DNA of 64,000 bases. Origin: Protonemura montana (lineage: Eukaryota > Arthropoda > Insecta > Plecoptera > Nemouridae). A program made the translations under genes and the position numbers. The stretch is from contig OX387607.1 of assembly GCA_947568835.1 (NCBI GenBank), forward strand, positions 14,151,701 through 14,215,700, in the 5' to 3' direction. Shown one piece after another: positions 49,637 through 62,144 of this stretch (within the stretch, counting starts at the first letter, position 1; every line of letters begins with the position of its first letter). Under the pieces are notes generated by a model. That model saw only the letters and a program-made list of their open reading frames with translations, had not been told where the DNA came from and ran no database searches.

Positions 49637-51889
49637 ATCCTTACAATTTTCAGCAGCACACGTCAAAAAAACATTTACTCATCTTTGATTTTCAATTAAT
49701 AAAAAAAAACGGTAAATATTGGGTATTCCAAATTCGCTTGTACTTTTAAATAACTTATTTAAGTCCTGTCAGAGGTGTTTTCAAGAAGCCATTGTATTTA
49801 TAACTCAAGTAACTCATTTAGTATAACTCATTTTCTATACTTGACTAGGACTCACGTCAAAGCAATTATCACAATAAAACTGGAACGTGGTTTCTTCCTG
49901 GTAATTAAGGCTAATACAGATGGACCATGAGGCCATGATGCTATACTCTAAGAAGCTGTCCCTAAAATATGTATGAAAAATGTTTGCAGTTACGTTTGCT
50001 CGAGCTATTCACTGTTTTTGTTGCTTTGGGCGAAACACTGTTGCCCCGAGGGAAATATTGCAGGTGTCATGCATATTTTGGCAATTAAACTCTAGGATCA
50101 TAGTTGCCGCTGTCGGCGTCTTAAAAGAGATTGACGGTCAGTTATAGATCATGCCAAGCCTTGCAAGTATTGTCTGCTCTTCGACATATTCAGATCGAAT
50201 TACAAATTGAATTTTTTTTAAGTAGAGTACTTAAGCCAAATGAAAGAAAAGTACCTACTGGAACTACAATGAACCTTAATAGTTAAAAACGATTTATCAT
50301 TATTTGTATTTATATTTACGAGGCGAGATTTATATCTGAAATTGGCTTGGTGGAAAATTATGCATTTATTCTACCATGTGTTTAACCTGGAGCGATTTGG
50401 TACTCTTTTGCCGACGATTTTTTACATCTCAGAAAATAAAAATAAATACAGAATCGCATGTAAGTAACTAAATTTAACAGACCCTTTAAGACCAGTCTTT
50501 TTCTTGACACATTTCATGCAAAACAAAATGACAGATAATCTTTCTCGAGGTCGGCATGGCAATAGACTCTGGACATGGTTAGACCGAAGGATAGAAATAA
50601 ACCAAGATATTTTCTAAGAAAGACTTCATCAAGGAGTTCGTGTTCTAGTCGTCATAAAGCAATTCAATGGGACCACTGAAAAGATCCCAATTGACTTAGG
50701 AACTTAGACTTATTGACTTAGGAAATGGGAAGCGAATGCCATTTCAGTAACCAGGATCATTTCGCCCATTACACCTAGTTCCTAGGTTACCCAGGACCAA
50801 AGACCCAGGACTGTTTATCAGTAGGGGCCATCTAGTAAATATATTTTAAAATTGATCATAATTTATTACATACTCAAATTAATTGTTAAAATGTAATTTA
50901 ATGACATATTTGAATTATAATAGAAAATTTGATTTCTAAAATGAAAGACTGAATAAATGAAATAATAAATAAGTCTCGAGAGATCCCGGGTTTGTATCCC
51001 GGTGCGGTCGCACATTTGTCCAGTCCAGCTCTCCTTCCATCCATTGCTTGCTGGTTTCAGGTCCCATAATGGAATCACCAAAGAAACCAACAAACCCTGC
51101 AAGTGTGTAATAAATAAAAGGTATAAACAGCAAAGTGAGATCGTCTCTGCTTTGGAGCACTGAACCTTAAAGTATTGAATCTGCTGGTTCTAAAACACCT
51201 GTTGCTTCGTTAGGATGTTAAGTACGTATATACGCATGTGCATTGCAGAAAAATTTTACTCTCTGTAAAAAATATCGCCTGACACAGCGTGAAATTTCAG
51301 AGAAAAAAACCTAATGAAGCATATTCGGATTTTTTTTGTGGTATTCTGGTGCCGTGGTAGTTGATTCACTTTTTTTTTTTAATCTGACAGGCTTTTCAAA
51401 TTGACGGTTGTAAATTTCTGATATTCTGATTTCTGCATTGGCTGCGAATCAATCTAAATTTGGATGTATCAAACGACGTTCATATTTCGTTTAAGGCACA
51501 AAAATTAGGTTTGAAGAAGTTTTGCATGTTTCATATCGCCTGTAAATCACATTTTTATTGGATTTAAGATTTTCTGCTAAATTTCAGCCTGTCATGATTT
51601 GCTGCGTCTCTTCGATTGACATTTCCGTTTTTTGCCTCTAGTCAAAAAGTAACATACACTTCCACTCACTTTTGAGAAATGTACAGTAAAATACATTTAA
51701 TTATACTTTTATTAAAGAGCAATTCAACGCCAAAAATATTTCACTACATTTTATCTGTTGATTTGTATTTTTGTACATTGAATTTATTGATTTTTTTATT
51801 TTTATTGCGAACAATTCAATCACAAATGCAATTACAACTAAAAGTCAAACGTAAATGCACTCACATGAAACACAGATTAACATAAAGGT
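49637..51889. other. Intergenic DNA with a tRNA-like B-box fragment
   Basis: About 50975-51030 reads TCTCGAGAGATCCCGGGTTT then GTATCCCGGTGCGG, like the T-arm of a tRNA-derived retroposon. No A box or acceptor pair was found. The rest is AT-rich with no supported gene. Confidence 0.4.
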
Positions 51890-52016
51890 TCAAATCTCTT
51901 ACCCCTGAAAAAGTAACAGGTGATATATTTGTTCTTTACTTAGCATTCAAAACCCAGTTCAAATAGTTTTTGCTAAAAACTAGTGCTAAGGTTACATCAA
52001 GTAGACATGAGTCTAA
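51890..52016 (-). repeat. Foldback retroposon family A fragment
   Basis: Minus strand. Has the start (GTTTTTAGACTCATGTCTAC), the ACCTTAGCACTAG block, both sides of the inverted arm region, and a decayed core (CCTGAAAAAGTAACAGG). No duplication was found. Confidence 0.65.
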
Positions 52017-52454
52017 AAACAATGTCTTTCAAGTTCGCTATAAGATAGCAAAGTTCGACCTTTCATATCAATTTATTCAATACTTCCAACAAGCAGAGCG
52101 ACTTCAACAAACATCTCAACAGATATCACACTCCAAGTTTGATTCCCATCACATACCACGCCGGTATCTTATCACAGATATATTCAATTCAATTGCAACT
52201 GATATCTTCCGACAAATCAAGATTCCTACAGTCATACACCGATATCGTGTTACTCAGCCGACAAATGTATATATATAGAGAGATTTTTTTTCTTGCACGC
52301 AATCGGAAATCCAATTTGATACCACGAATGCGATTCAAGATATGCATGTCATCGCCTCCAATTCTGGCCGGAAACTCATTGCTCAGGACGCGTGAAACTC
52401 TTGACGTTCGACAACGTGATCCAAGGGTAACTGCTTGGGTTGATGATTTGATTT
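52017..52454. other. Intergenic DNA, nothing recognised
   Basis: Two overlapping frames of about 100 codons (51970-52278, 52139-52468) show no known domain. Confidence 0.45.
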
Positions 52455-52797
52455 GTCTTATGGCGTAGGTGAATGAGTGAATGATGATGAGGAAGAGAGG
52501 AGGGGAAACCCGGTGCCGGGACGTAGTCTATTTCTGCCGAAGAGCACCAAGGGGACCATTCCGAAGGACGGTACAACGCGAACAGTAGGATTCCTCCACA
52601 AATCCATGCTGTCGAGAGGTTGATAAGCAAGATGAATGAAGTTGCTGTACTTACTTTCATCCCTCCAACCTCTCTCCCGAACAGAACTGGTCATGTGTAT
52701 GACGGTCACCCATCCAATACCTGACTCAGCGCAGTGTTGCTTAACATCGGTGATCTCATAAGAACCTGTGTTTCCAACACGCCAAACCGTTCGGTGC
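52455..52797 (-). repeat. 5S-derived SINE (family S), copy 10
   Basis: Minus strand. One 5S-like head (52700-52797), full body with CTCTCGACAGCATGGATTTG, and the start of the tail; the last part (TTAAACACCAC) is missing. The frames 52376-52660 and 52458-52820 are SINE sequence. Confidence 0.9.
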
Positions 52798-53769
52798 AAA
52801 CTGCTTGGGAGGCCACGCAAATACCCCGGGTAAAAACGGGGTAAAAAGGAGCCTAGAACGTCAACCCATCAATTAAAAAGTAACCGAGCAGCATGAAGAG
52901 CTAAGCAAGTGTCAAAAGTTTTTTTAAAAAAATTCGAAAAACAACGGCAATCGAGTTCAAGTAAATTGAGTCATTTTTCGTGGGAAAAATGTGCAAAATC
53001 GCCAGCAAAAAATAAAATGTTTATCCCTTAAGTTTAACTGTCGTTTTATACCTTTCTTTGCTGTTAAGCGTCTTGCTGTTACCAGAGCATGTATATAACT
53101 GGAGTTGGGCACCTGCTAGTTTAAAAGGAGCCCATTTATATTTTTAAATTATAAAAAGTCAGCACTGGAATATTGACAGATTATTCGATAATATCATATT
53201 TTGTTATCTATTTATAATTTCTAGACTTATCACTGGTCATTTAATGACCGGGGGGTAGTTTGTAGGCCAATCATAAGAGTCCAGACTATCATAATTAAAT
53301 TCGGGGGGGGGGGGGGCACTACTTGTGTACCTTTGTTTTCTTTCTGTTCTGATCAGAGCATATTTTAAACATATTTTTAGTTGAGATCGACTTTACATTT
53401 TTTTTTCACTAAATTTGTCCACTAATCTCACATACCCAGGATAGCGCTTACAATAGAGACACTTTGACGCTAAGGCCGCCATCTTGAGAGTCCCTGATTT
53501 TTATTTTTCTCAAACAGCGCCAAGTTTTCGTGGTTTTCGTATTTTTCACCACTAAAAAAGTCACAATTTGTTGAAAACGTGTTAAAAAAGCTCTGAATTA
53601 GCATTGAAATCATGGGGACATCTCTGATTTAGGGACTCATACCTGTTACCGACAATGGATTGCCGGTAAGGATTTTGAGATAATGCCTTTGCGGGCCCTG
53701 GCGACAACGTTCAACAACTTTAGCTATTCATCTTCGACAGGATTTCCAAGTAACTTGTCTATTGGTAAG
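52798..53769. other. Intergenic DNA with a 14-G run
   Basis: A run of 14 G at 53303-53316 and a shorter GGGGGG near 53252. No gene recognised. Confidence 0.5.
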
Positions 53770-53936
53770 GATGAAATCTTATTTAAATTGCAAACGCTTG
53801 CAATGCGCGGGGTATTTTATTATTAACAACACTATAACCGTCTCAAAAATTGATGCCCAAACGCGGACTCGAAAGGTGGAGATCGGGGTTCGAGTCCGCG
53901 TTTGGGCATCAATTTTTGAGACGGTTATAGTGTTGT
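53770..53936 (+). repeat. tRNA-like foldback element family G, copy 3 (perfect palindrome)
   Basis: Leader ATGAAATCTTATTTAAATTG, CAAACGCTTGCAATGCGCGG, then a perfect 49-bp inverted repeat (53825-53873 with 53889-53937) around a 15-bp spacer. The right arm starts inside GGTTCGAGTCC (53887-53897), an exact match to the Pol III B box, and continues to TTTGGGCA like a tRNA acceptor end. A 10-bp near-duplication (TATTGGTAAG/TATTGGTTAG) flanks the element. The arms are identical, so insertion or arm correction is recent. Confidence 0.85.
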
Positions 53937-53937
53937 T

Positions 53938-55289
53938 ATTGGTTAGTTCTCTAGCATTTAGCAGTCCAGCAGGGCATGAAAGATGGTTTGGTGGAGCATC
54001 TTGTGCACCGTTCTAGTCTGGATGAACGCACATATTGGCTGCAATCAACGCACGCATTATGACGCTTTAGTGCGTGCGGTAATTGAAGTGAATTTCGTAT
54101 GAGGATGTCAAAATGCAAACAATTGTGATTTGCGTTCAGGTTAGAAATTCAAGCTGCATCTTTTGGTATTTTTAAACGTTTTAAATTTGAAATGTGTTCT
54201 TATGTTATTATTTGCAGGTCAATGCACTGAAGCAATTACTTGGTACTTACTAGGTATGTACTTGTTAATGAATTTAGATGACTCTCTGGCTGATATAGTA
54301 CCTAAATATGGTCGAGACAGAATGAAAATATTACAAAATAATGAATCGGCACATGAAATTCTGTCACTTTTACTTTACTGTAATGACAATGTACAATTTT
54401 AACGCACGATTCATATATAAAAATAAACCGTTTATTAACTAACAATAAATTGAACCACCTGTTCAGACTTTTTCCACAGATATAGCATCTGAACTACGAG
54501 GACCAAAAAAAAAGAGACAATATTTCAACAATCTGTTCACTTCCACTTTTCTATATTCACGTACTGCCACACTTTTAGTGATTGGATTTTATTTTTTTTA
54601 TCAACAATTCGTTGAGTGATTTTCTAAAAAAAAAAACAGCGATATTAAAGTCTTTAGGAACCAAAACGAAAAAAAAACAAAGGGTATAAGCGATGACTTA
54701 TCATCTCCAAGTAAACAAAATTTAATTTTCTTATCACACATCTCCGGTGAAAGTGGCCTGCTTTCTCAAGTCTGATAAAGTAATTATCACTCGACGTGGA
54801 TATGTACCAAGTCATCAGGAGCTGTTTGTCCTCTAGGTACACGTTGCCGGGTAGTGACAAACTGTAATGAGTCCAACCAGCGAAACTTCTGTCTTGTACC
54901 ATTTACATGTGTCTCATTAATACCTAGCATTGTTTCATTCACTAAGCTAAACCTGCGTGTGGAATTCTAACGAGGAAGCGTAGCTCATGTTGACGATGCT
55001 AGACAACAACATGGTAACTATTTGAACAAACATAAGCAACCCTTGAGGTTTAGGGAAGTTTTGGACAGCGCCATACGATTATAGTTGGAGGTGAACTTCT
55101 CTGATTTTGGTGCAAGGTTAAGTTAGTTGCCTGAATTTTGGAGGCTGAGCTGCAAAAGACGCTTGACCAATAAGCTACCAATAAGCTATCAATAAGTAAA
55201 TAATTAGACTACAGTCAAATATACTTGATAATGTATTTAATCGATGTTAAAAGCTTATTTGATAGGGTTCTTGGTGTTTGGTACCAGTT
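53938..55289. other. Intergenic DNA, no supported gene
   Basis: A 79-codon frame at 54163-54402, whose second half follows TATTTGCAG and reads LADIVPKYGRDRMKILQNNE onward, looks somewhat protein-like. It cannot be matched to a family. No other exon was found for it. Confidence 0.4.
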
Positions 55290-55365
55290 ATGACATCGGT
55301 GAATTAACTTTGCCTAGCGTAGAAGGGAGGAGGATGCTCTCGGTGCCGGTGGTCATTGACCAAAG
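55290..55365 (-). repeat. 5S-derived SINE (family S), copy 11 (short fragment)
   Basis: Plus strand GACATCGGTGAATTAAC, TTTGCCTAGCGTAGAAGGGA, CTCGGTGCCGG match the tail-side body of the SINE in reverse. Very diverged. Confidence 0.5.
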
Positions 55366-56079
55366 AGGAAAGAAGTATGATATTATCATATGTTATTTCA
55401 TTTTTCTTATAGAAAAAAAAATTATGAAAAAATTTGGCTGTTATTAAAAATCGTTAGACTTGTAATTTAGGTTCATTTTGTATGTTTCTGGCGGTCACAG
55501 AATATCATGCTTTTTTGTAGCTTCTTTTGGAAGAATTCCGTCTTTGTAACAAAGTTATCTATTTTTTTTTTCCTGTTTTCACGTACATAGAAAAGCAATA
55601 ATAGCCTGTAGCACCTTGCTTTTTTATTGAAGTATTTTCAATTGATTTTCATAAAGAACACGAACAACTTTTCCAAGCATTCGGAATGCAGACCACATAT
55701 TTATGAATTTACTTTACCATTTTTACAGGTCACTTTTAAGATATTTAAAAACAAAAAATTATTGAAAAGACATTCTTATGAGAAATAAATGTTCCATCCA
55801 TAAGATTATTAAATTATGGTTTGCATGGTACGCATCATTTCAATGTCATCCTACCAATAACTCAACCTGACCACATATTACTGCCTATCGGTTTCAACCA
55901 TACCAGACAATTTATATGTTACACATATCCATTCCTCGTGCGATGTCCCCTATGTTCACTGACTCAACGCTCGGGTCGGATTAAATCGCCAAGAAAAATG
56001 TCCGTACGCACAGCAAAAAAACCATGCGACGCTGACCCATAATCGAAATTATGACCTGAATCTAACAGAACTTGTCGAA

Positions 56080-56116
56080 TATAAAATGAAGTGATGCGAG
56101 ATTTTGTGCATCAGTA
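56080..56116 (+). promoter_or_regulatory. TATA box and initiator of the Osiris-like gene
   Basis: TATAAAA at 56080-56086 and an arthropod-type initiator TCAGT at 56111-56115. If A 56113 is the start site, the TATA box begins at -33, the expected place. This predicts a 5' untranslated region of about 100 bases before the ATG at 56213. Confidence 0.65.
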
Positions 56117-56212
56117 GAGTGACTGTGCTTCATGGAGAGGCGTTGACGATCGTGTACCGTACATTCATCTGAAAGTGTTACCATCTCTGCGTTCACATCT
56201 TCTTCTTGAGTC

Positions 56213-59200
56213 ATGAAGGTCGCCGGCTGCGTTATCCTTGCTATGTTCTGTGTTGCGTCCCTAAGCGCTGGAGCGATCGGGGACGATGGGAACAATGTCA
56301 TTGCTACGGATTCTTTTGGTGATACTTATTTGGAAAAGGCTGGTCAAGATTGCAAGGTTAAAAGAAATCCATTTTTGTGCGCTAAATTTCGGGCTTTGAG
56401 ATATGTGCACGACTTGACGACGCCAGGTAAGTGCACGGCTATTTTTGAACTGCTATCATCAAAGTTTTATTGTTAAGATATTTACAGTCACAAAGAAATT
56501 TATTTTCTTATCAGGACACTTGCAATACTATTCTTATTTGATAATTTACAAGTTAACCACGTGATTGCTAAGTACCTACTCGTGCACGTGTGAGAATCGT
56601 GACTTTAAATTTATTGATTTTAGAACTTGCTTCTATGGCAAAAGACGAATAATTGCTGATTAATTAAGATAAGAACTATTTCAATTTAGTTTATTACGAT
56701 TAATTAAGAAAGTGATGACTTTAAATTGTCAGTGATAGTAAAAATATGCATAAAAAATTAGGTACCTTCAATAGACTTAAAAAGACGGTGTTCTTCACGA
56801 AAATTAATTGAAAATTTTCCAAAATTCGTACGTTGCTACAGGCTACGATTAATCTTTTATGCGGATCAAAATAGTTCCTTTATCTTTAGATGAAATCTTA
56901 TTTAAATTGCAATCGCTTGCAATGCGCGGGGTAATTAAAAAAAGTTTCTATGTCACTTTTAAAACATCTTATTAGACCGCTGGGCCGAGATATGGCCATA
57001 ATATTCAATTCAATAATATTTTAATTAATTTTCAGCCGCTGTTTATTAAATAGGCAAGCACACCCACATAACGATATCCATTAAATTCAGAAAATCGAAA
57101 CATATTATCGTTGATATTCAAATGTAGTTATAAACCGTTGTAACAGATATGACTGAATTGAATAGCAAACCAGCTTAGCTGCTAATGAACCAATAATAGA
57201 ACAAAGAGTGGTCATATACCGATGAATATGACACCCACACAGCTTACAAACACATCAGTAAGCTGCAAGCACGCAACACGCAAAACAGGTGACACGAGCG
57301 TGACTATTTTTGTCACTTTCAGATTTATTTTTAGGTGAATTATTGTTAGTAACGTGATTTTCAGGTGACAGTTTGAACTTGTTCTTTAGAGAATGCGATC
57401 GCAGCGCATTTTTGTCGTGAAAATTGGAACTTATTGTTTAGGTTATATTCATATTTGATTTACCTCATAATAATTAGAGTAGGGTTTCCAGTTTGATAAT
57501 ATAGTTTGAAATATAGACTATATTGACAAGGAGAAGATGTAGAAATTACTAATATAGAAATTACTAATGTAGTTATGAGGAAGTTAGTCGCTAAAGAGCG
57601 CGGAAACTTAATTTTTGACTTTTTATTTTTTAACTCTTTCCGTCAAAACGGTGACTTGTTCATGAAATGAACGAAGAAACCAGTAGGCGTATTTATATTT
57701 TGCACTTTTCGAACGCTGTCAAATAAAGAAGGTAAATTGACCAATTTGATCAAGGCCATTAGGTTTTCAGAATTATTTTCAGATATTTCTAGAAATATTT
57801 TAAAACCGTCAACACCATTTTGTCATATTGATGTCTGTGACCACTTGCATAAACAAATTATAAAAACTGAGCTCATTCAACAACGTGAGTATCACCAACG
57901 ATGTTGTTTTGTGTAAAAAAAAGCATCGGATGTCAAACATTAAAAGTCTGCTGATGGATTTTTAAACATGGGCTTGCAATAAAACAACTACTTAATTTGA
58001 CCACTGAATCACTGATGATCTACTGGCTTCTTTCTGTCAGAGTTGTCGAATGTTTCGACGCCTGTGCGATGGCGAAGTGTAATCGCAGTAGATCACTGGC
58101 AAGATCAAAGTGATCAAAGATGAAGATTCAACACCCACGTTGTACTTTCATTATGTATTTACATTTCCCCGGTCTATGATGTCAATGTCGGGGTGAAGCT
58201 TTTACAATTGAGTTTCAGACACACGATAAGTTGTGCAACAAAAGTTTCACACAGTGACAGTCGAATAAAACTTGGAAACAAATTCTGTTTGGAAAAAAAA
58301 ACATTTAGAGAACCGAGTTTTTAATGTGACGGATAGAAAATTGAATTTTCCAAAAAAATATCTATTATTAGTATTCGTGCCACAAGATTTATGTGTTTGT
58401 TTTAGCTATTCGTATCTGAAACGAACATTTTTTCCAATAAAATCAGTTCTTTATAGCGAAGAGCGGTGCATCATTTCAAAGGGATTTATTTTAATAATGA
58501 AACTTGATCTAAATTTGCAAACAAACCCCTCTGTTCTCTCATGACTCTGTCTTGAGCTGATCATATTCCTTTCAATTCCATTCTGCACTCATAATATCCA
58601 CAGAACGTCTAATTCTGAGAATTTATTTTTCAAATGCATTTCGATTTCGTCTTTTTGATTTTTAACAAATTGGAAAACAAAAAAACTTCAAGAATATGAG
58701 ATTCAAGGGTAGATTCAACTTTTGGTAGCCATAGAGATGCTTAGATCGTCTGACAGAGCTTCACAATTCTGCTGTCTTATGTTACCACGGGTATATCATG
58801 GCCTAGCATAGGAGGTTCAATGGTAGATTCAACGCTTGGTAGCCATAGAGATGCTTAGATCGCCTGACAGAGCTTCTAAAAATTACCTTCTTATTCCACC
58901 AGGCCTATAAACGAGACAAAAGCCCACACCCTTGCATTAACACCCACTAATCACGGCTTGCACATTTCCAACAGCACCCGACTCCAGCGTCTCCATATGG
59001 GGACCCCTGCGTCTGGTCGCGGTCACACCTCCGGCCAACGTCCTGTCGATCTTCCCGGAAAGCGTCGCCAGAACATCAGACTCCGACTTCGTCCAGGCTT
59101 ACAAATACATGACGAGGCAGATGGACAAGATGGTGTCCTCACACGCGCTCTCCTGGACCATTGGAGGACAGGGGCAGGACGGCGCTTCCTTGCGAGTGGT

Positions 59201-59220
59201 CGACGAGGACGAGCAATTAG
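56213..59220 (+). CDS. Probable Osiris (DUF1676) gene, first two coding exons
   Basis: Exon 1, 56213-56426, encodes a signal peptide (MKVAGCVILAMFCVASLSAG) and a two-cysteine segment (DCKVKRNPFLCAKFRALRY). It ends at donor GTAAGT. Exon 2 starts at 58975 after TTTCCAACAG, keeps phase, and encodes SVSIWGPLRLVAVTPPANVL, then SDFVQAYKYMTRQMDKMVSS and HALSWTI. A donor TTAG/GTATGG at 59220 is likely, but the frame stays open to 59360, so the exon end is uncertain. Osiris proteins are insect-specific secreted or endosomal/membrane proteins linked to cuticle. They have a signal peptide, a two-Cys region, DUF1676 and a late hydrophobic part. The late part was not found, so it is probably beyond the window or in small exons. 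Intron 1 is 2.5 kb. Confidence 0.6.
56890..56935 (+). repeat. tRNA-like foldback element family G, copy 4 (leader only)
   Basis: Within Osiris intron 1. ATGAAATCTTATTTAAATTG then CAATCGCTTGCAATGCGCGG, nearly identical to copy 3, but the palindrome is missing after GGGGTA. Confidence 0.7.
58700..58885 (-). repeat. 114-bp minisatellite, about 1.6 units, inverted to 60819
   Basis: In Osiris intron 1. AGATTCAACNNTTGGTAGCC and AGCATAGGAGGTTCAATGGT recur 114 bp apart (58711 and 58825). It is the reverse complement of the array at 60812-61142, so exon 2 of the Osiris gene lies between inverted copies. Confidence 0.85.
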
Positions 59221-59360
59221 GTATGGAAAGCGGGCGACCCGTAGCAGAAAAACGGCGCAAAGGCGAGGACTTTTTCTCTCTTTATGGCATGGGGCACGTT
59301 TTGGAAGGTGCTAGGGTAGTTTGGTCGAATGTTTTAGTGTTTGGACATCTTGCACTTTAG

Positions 59361-60811
59361 GTATGGCCCGTCACGAAGACTAAAAATTTTTTTTTTGTTA
59401 TATATAGCGTTAATATCGAAATATTTAACATGAACACGGCGTTTACATACGCTTGGGACTCTTTTCTATTTTTTCTGTATGGCAAAATATTATTTCCGAA
59501 GTATTTTTATGATTTTTCTCGAAACACATTGTTTTTATGAAAACATCTGTGCTACCACCATTTAAAAAATGTGACCCAGACGATACATTTTAAGATGGAA
59601 GTACAGCACTGCAATAGCACTAAAATAAGCTGCCTTTCGCAAATATTGGCCGCCAAAAGACTAAATAACTGGAGCATGCTACTAGGTGAAGTTGTCTTTT
59701 TGAAAGTTAAGAAACTTAATTTCTTATTGATCTTTATTAATGCTAGTCTAAAAATGTATCGTTAATTTGAGGCCTAATAGTTTAATTGTAAAGGTGCTAT
59801 CGGGTGGCACCTACAGATACCACGTGTTACTTGTTCGTTAGTTCTGCAGAAAACTTAACAGCAACGTTTGACCTCTCACTATACCTTTAAACTCATTGGT
59901 AGTTGTGCTAAATAGTAAAGTCCTATGCACATTTCGAGTGAATTCGCAGTTTAAAAAAATAACTAACCTTTATTTATGTTGTTTTAGCAACTTTCCTTCT
60001 CAAACGTTGTGCCTTTGAGAAAGGTTTATCCTTTCGCTAACAGCTTTCCGTGTAGAAATTATCCTTAGTTTTAATTAATTGAAGACATAAAAATATCGGC
60101 ATAAATATATCACAACTAGAAACTTGTCAAGATTTTATGTCTTCCCTCATCCTTAACAAATTTCGTTATTTGGGCTACAAAACGATTAATTGCAGACATA
60201 AAATCAATTCAAGTTTGAACAATTTCAGCTTAAAACTAAAGACGAACACCAAATAGTGAATTTATTTCCACACTTTTTGGTTCCTATCGCAAATTTTACG
60301 ACATAAATTCTTTCATGTCTTACCGAATAAAATCAATTTCCTTTCTATTTGTGATTCAGTACTACGTCTCGACCACGATCACGATTGAAATACCAGAGAT
60401 GCAAAGTAATTTTATAGCCCGTTTCTTTGCAGCAAATGCACATGTCAAGCTCAAAGTTTTACCGTAAAAAACTCTTGTGTTTAATCGAGGTACTCGTTGC
60501 TTCGGCGATTTTCTTACTCTTCATTTTATCGTAAGAGTACCGTGCGTTTAAAGAATGAATCGCCAAGTATTTGGGGCAGCATTCTCAATTTAGCTACAAT
60601 GGACTCGATATGCCGATTTATTTTGCTACAGAAACAAGTATTAGTTCTTTTGATTGGGTAATTATGAGTGTCAAAAAGTAAAATTTTGCAATTACCCTTA
60701 CCGAGAAGAACGCTGAAAAACAAGTGACCATCAAATTATTCCTCTGCACGTATCCATTGGCTACCAGTCGTCTAAGAAAATTACCTGTCTGCTAAGTATA
60801 TCCGTGATAGC
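59361..60811. other. Downstream intron or intergenic DNA with a family D copy
   Basis: 59795-59900 is family D copy 4 (GGGTGGCACCTACAGATACC, ACGTGTTAC, TCTGCAGAAAACTTAACA). No third Osiris exon with the expected hydrophobic stretch was found. The rest is AT-rich. Confidence 0.45.
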
Positions 60812-61142
60812 ATAAGATAGCAGAATTGAGAAGCTCTGTCAGGCAAACTCAGCATCTCCATGGCTACCAAACGTTGAATCTACCATTGAACCTCCTATGC
60901 TAAGCCATGATATACCCGTGGTAACATAAGATAGCAGAATTGAGAAGCTCTGTCAGGCGATCTCAGCAACTCCATGGCTACCAAACGTTGAATCTACCAT
61001 TGAACCTCCTATGCTAGACCATGATATACCCGTGGTAACATAAGATAGCAGAATTGAGAAGCTCTGTCAGGCGATCTAAGCATCTCCATGGCTAACAAAC
61101 GTTGAATCTACCATTAAACCTCCTATGCTTGGCCATGATAAG
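60812..61142 (+). repeat. 114-bp minisatellite, three units
   Basis: AGCAGAATTGAGAAGCTCTG begins units at 60819, 60933 and 61047, an exact 114-bp period. Each unit contains ATCTCCATGGCTACCAAACG, or a close variant, and CCATTGAACCTCCTATGCT. Inverted copies lie at 58700-58885. Confidence 0.9.
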
Positions 61143-62144
61143 TCTTCATACCAAAGTGGGTTGGAAGATAGCAGCCTTATTTACGTCCTGGCAATAAATC
61201 TTGTTCAGATGATCAAGCTTTACATCGATGCTATATAAAATGTTGCTTCCAATTGATTGCAAATGAGCTGAGTCGGTGTAAAAAGTATTTATTTGTTTTA
61301 AAAGTAAACCCCTATTTTATTTCAATGCGAAAAATACTCGTCTAAACTAAAAAAAAAGTGTTTTCCATTTACAAAACATGGCAATGGATGAGTTCGCTAG
61401 AAAGTAGTTTTATTGCTGCAGCGTAACAGTTTTTAATAAAATTGCTATCAAGAGACCAAAGTTTCGAAAAATATCAACAGCGTGTAAAAATGGTTCTCCT
61501 ATATCCGAGCAGAGCAAATATCATGACTGTTTCATTAAAGATGGGTAAACAGCAGATATAAAAGGCACTTTAATTATCAAAATTTGATTGGAACGTGCAA
61601 AGTCAAATTGATCGATTGCATCATTAATAATAAATGTATTCACGTGTACTCGATTAACTTGTTAATGATTTTGCTGCTATGCTAACAAAGTATTTCTTTT
61701 TATTGTGCACCATATCACGGAGCAAGGTCATGGAAAATTCAGTGAATGTCACGATTCGGAAGAGGAATAAAAGAAAGAATCCCGGAAAATTGAATTGAAA
61801 ACCGGGTCAGCATTTTATTATTTCCTGGAGCGACGCAGCGTGCATATTTCACGATCTCCAGATCGAACTTAGCTCGAGGAATAATCTGTCAACGCCATAC
61901 CGAACTTCATTTACATGCATTGCATAGCCGATGTGCGATTCGGCGAATTTTCTTCGTAGCACAAAATAATGATGAAAAAGAACGAAATTCGACGTTGTTT
62001 TTGCTAATTTTTAAATATTTCAAAAACTCTGGCAATTTGATGGTGTACAAGCTAACGATTTTAAAGTTTCTCTTAAAAGTTGTCTTAACGAAGACTTTTT
62101 TTAGTTGCAAAGTGAACTTAATTTTTGTTTGTTTTTTTGTTTGA
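61143..62144. other. AT-rich DNA, nothing recognised
   Basis: No exon or repeat family recognised between the minisatellite and the LINE 3' end. Confidence 0.45.

Noticed and set aside
48980..49659. Cysteine-rich repeat proteins on both strands
   Set aside because: By-products of the 54-bp minisatellite, as shown by the match of its unit to a non-coding dispersed repeat.
54163..54402. A possible exon with a leading hydrophobic stretch
   Set aside because: The second half looks protein-like, but I could not match it to a family or find partner exons.
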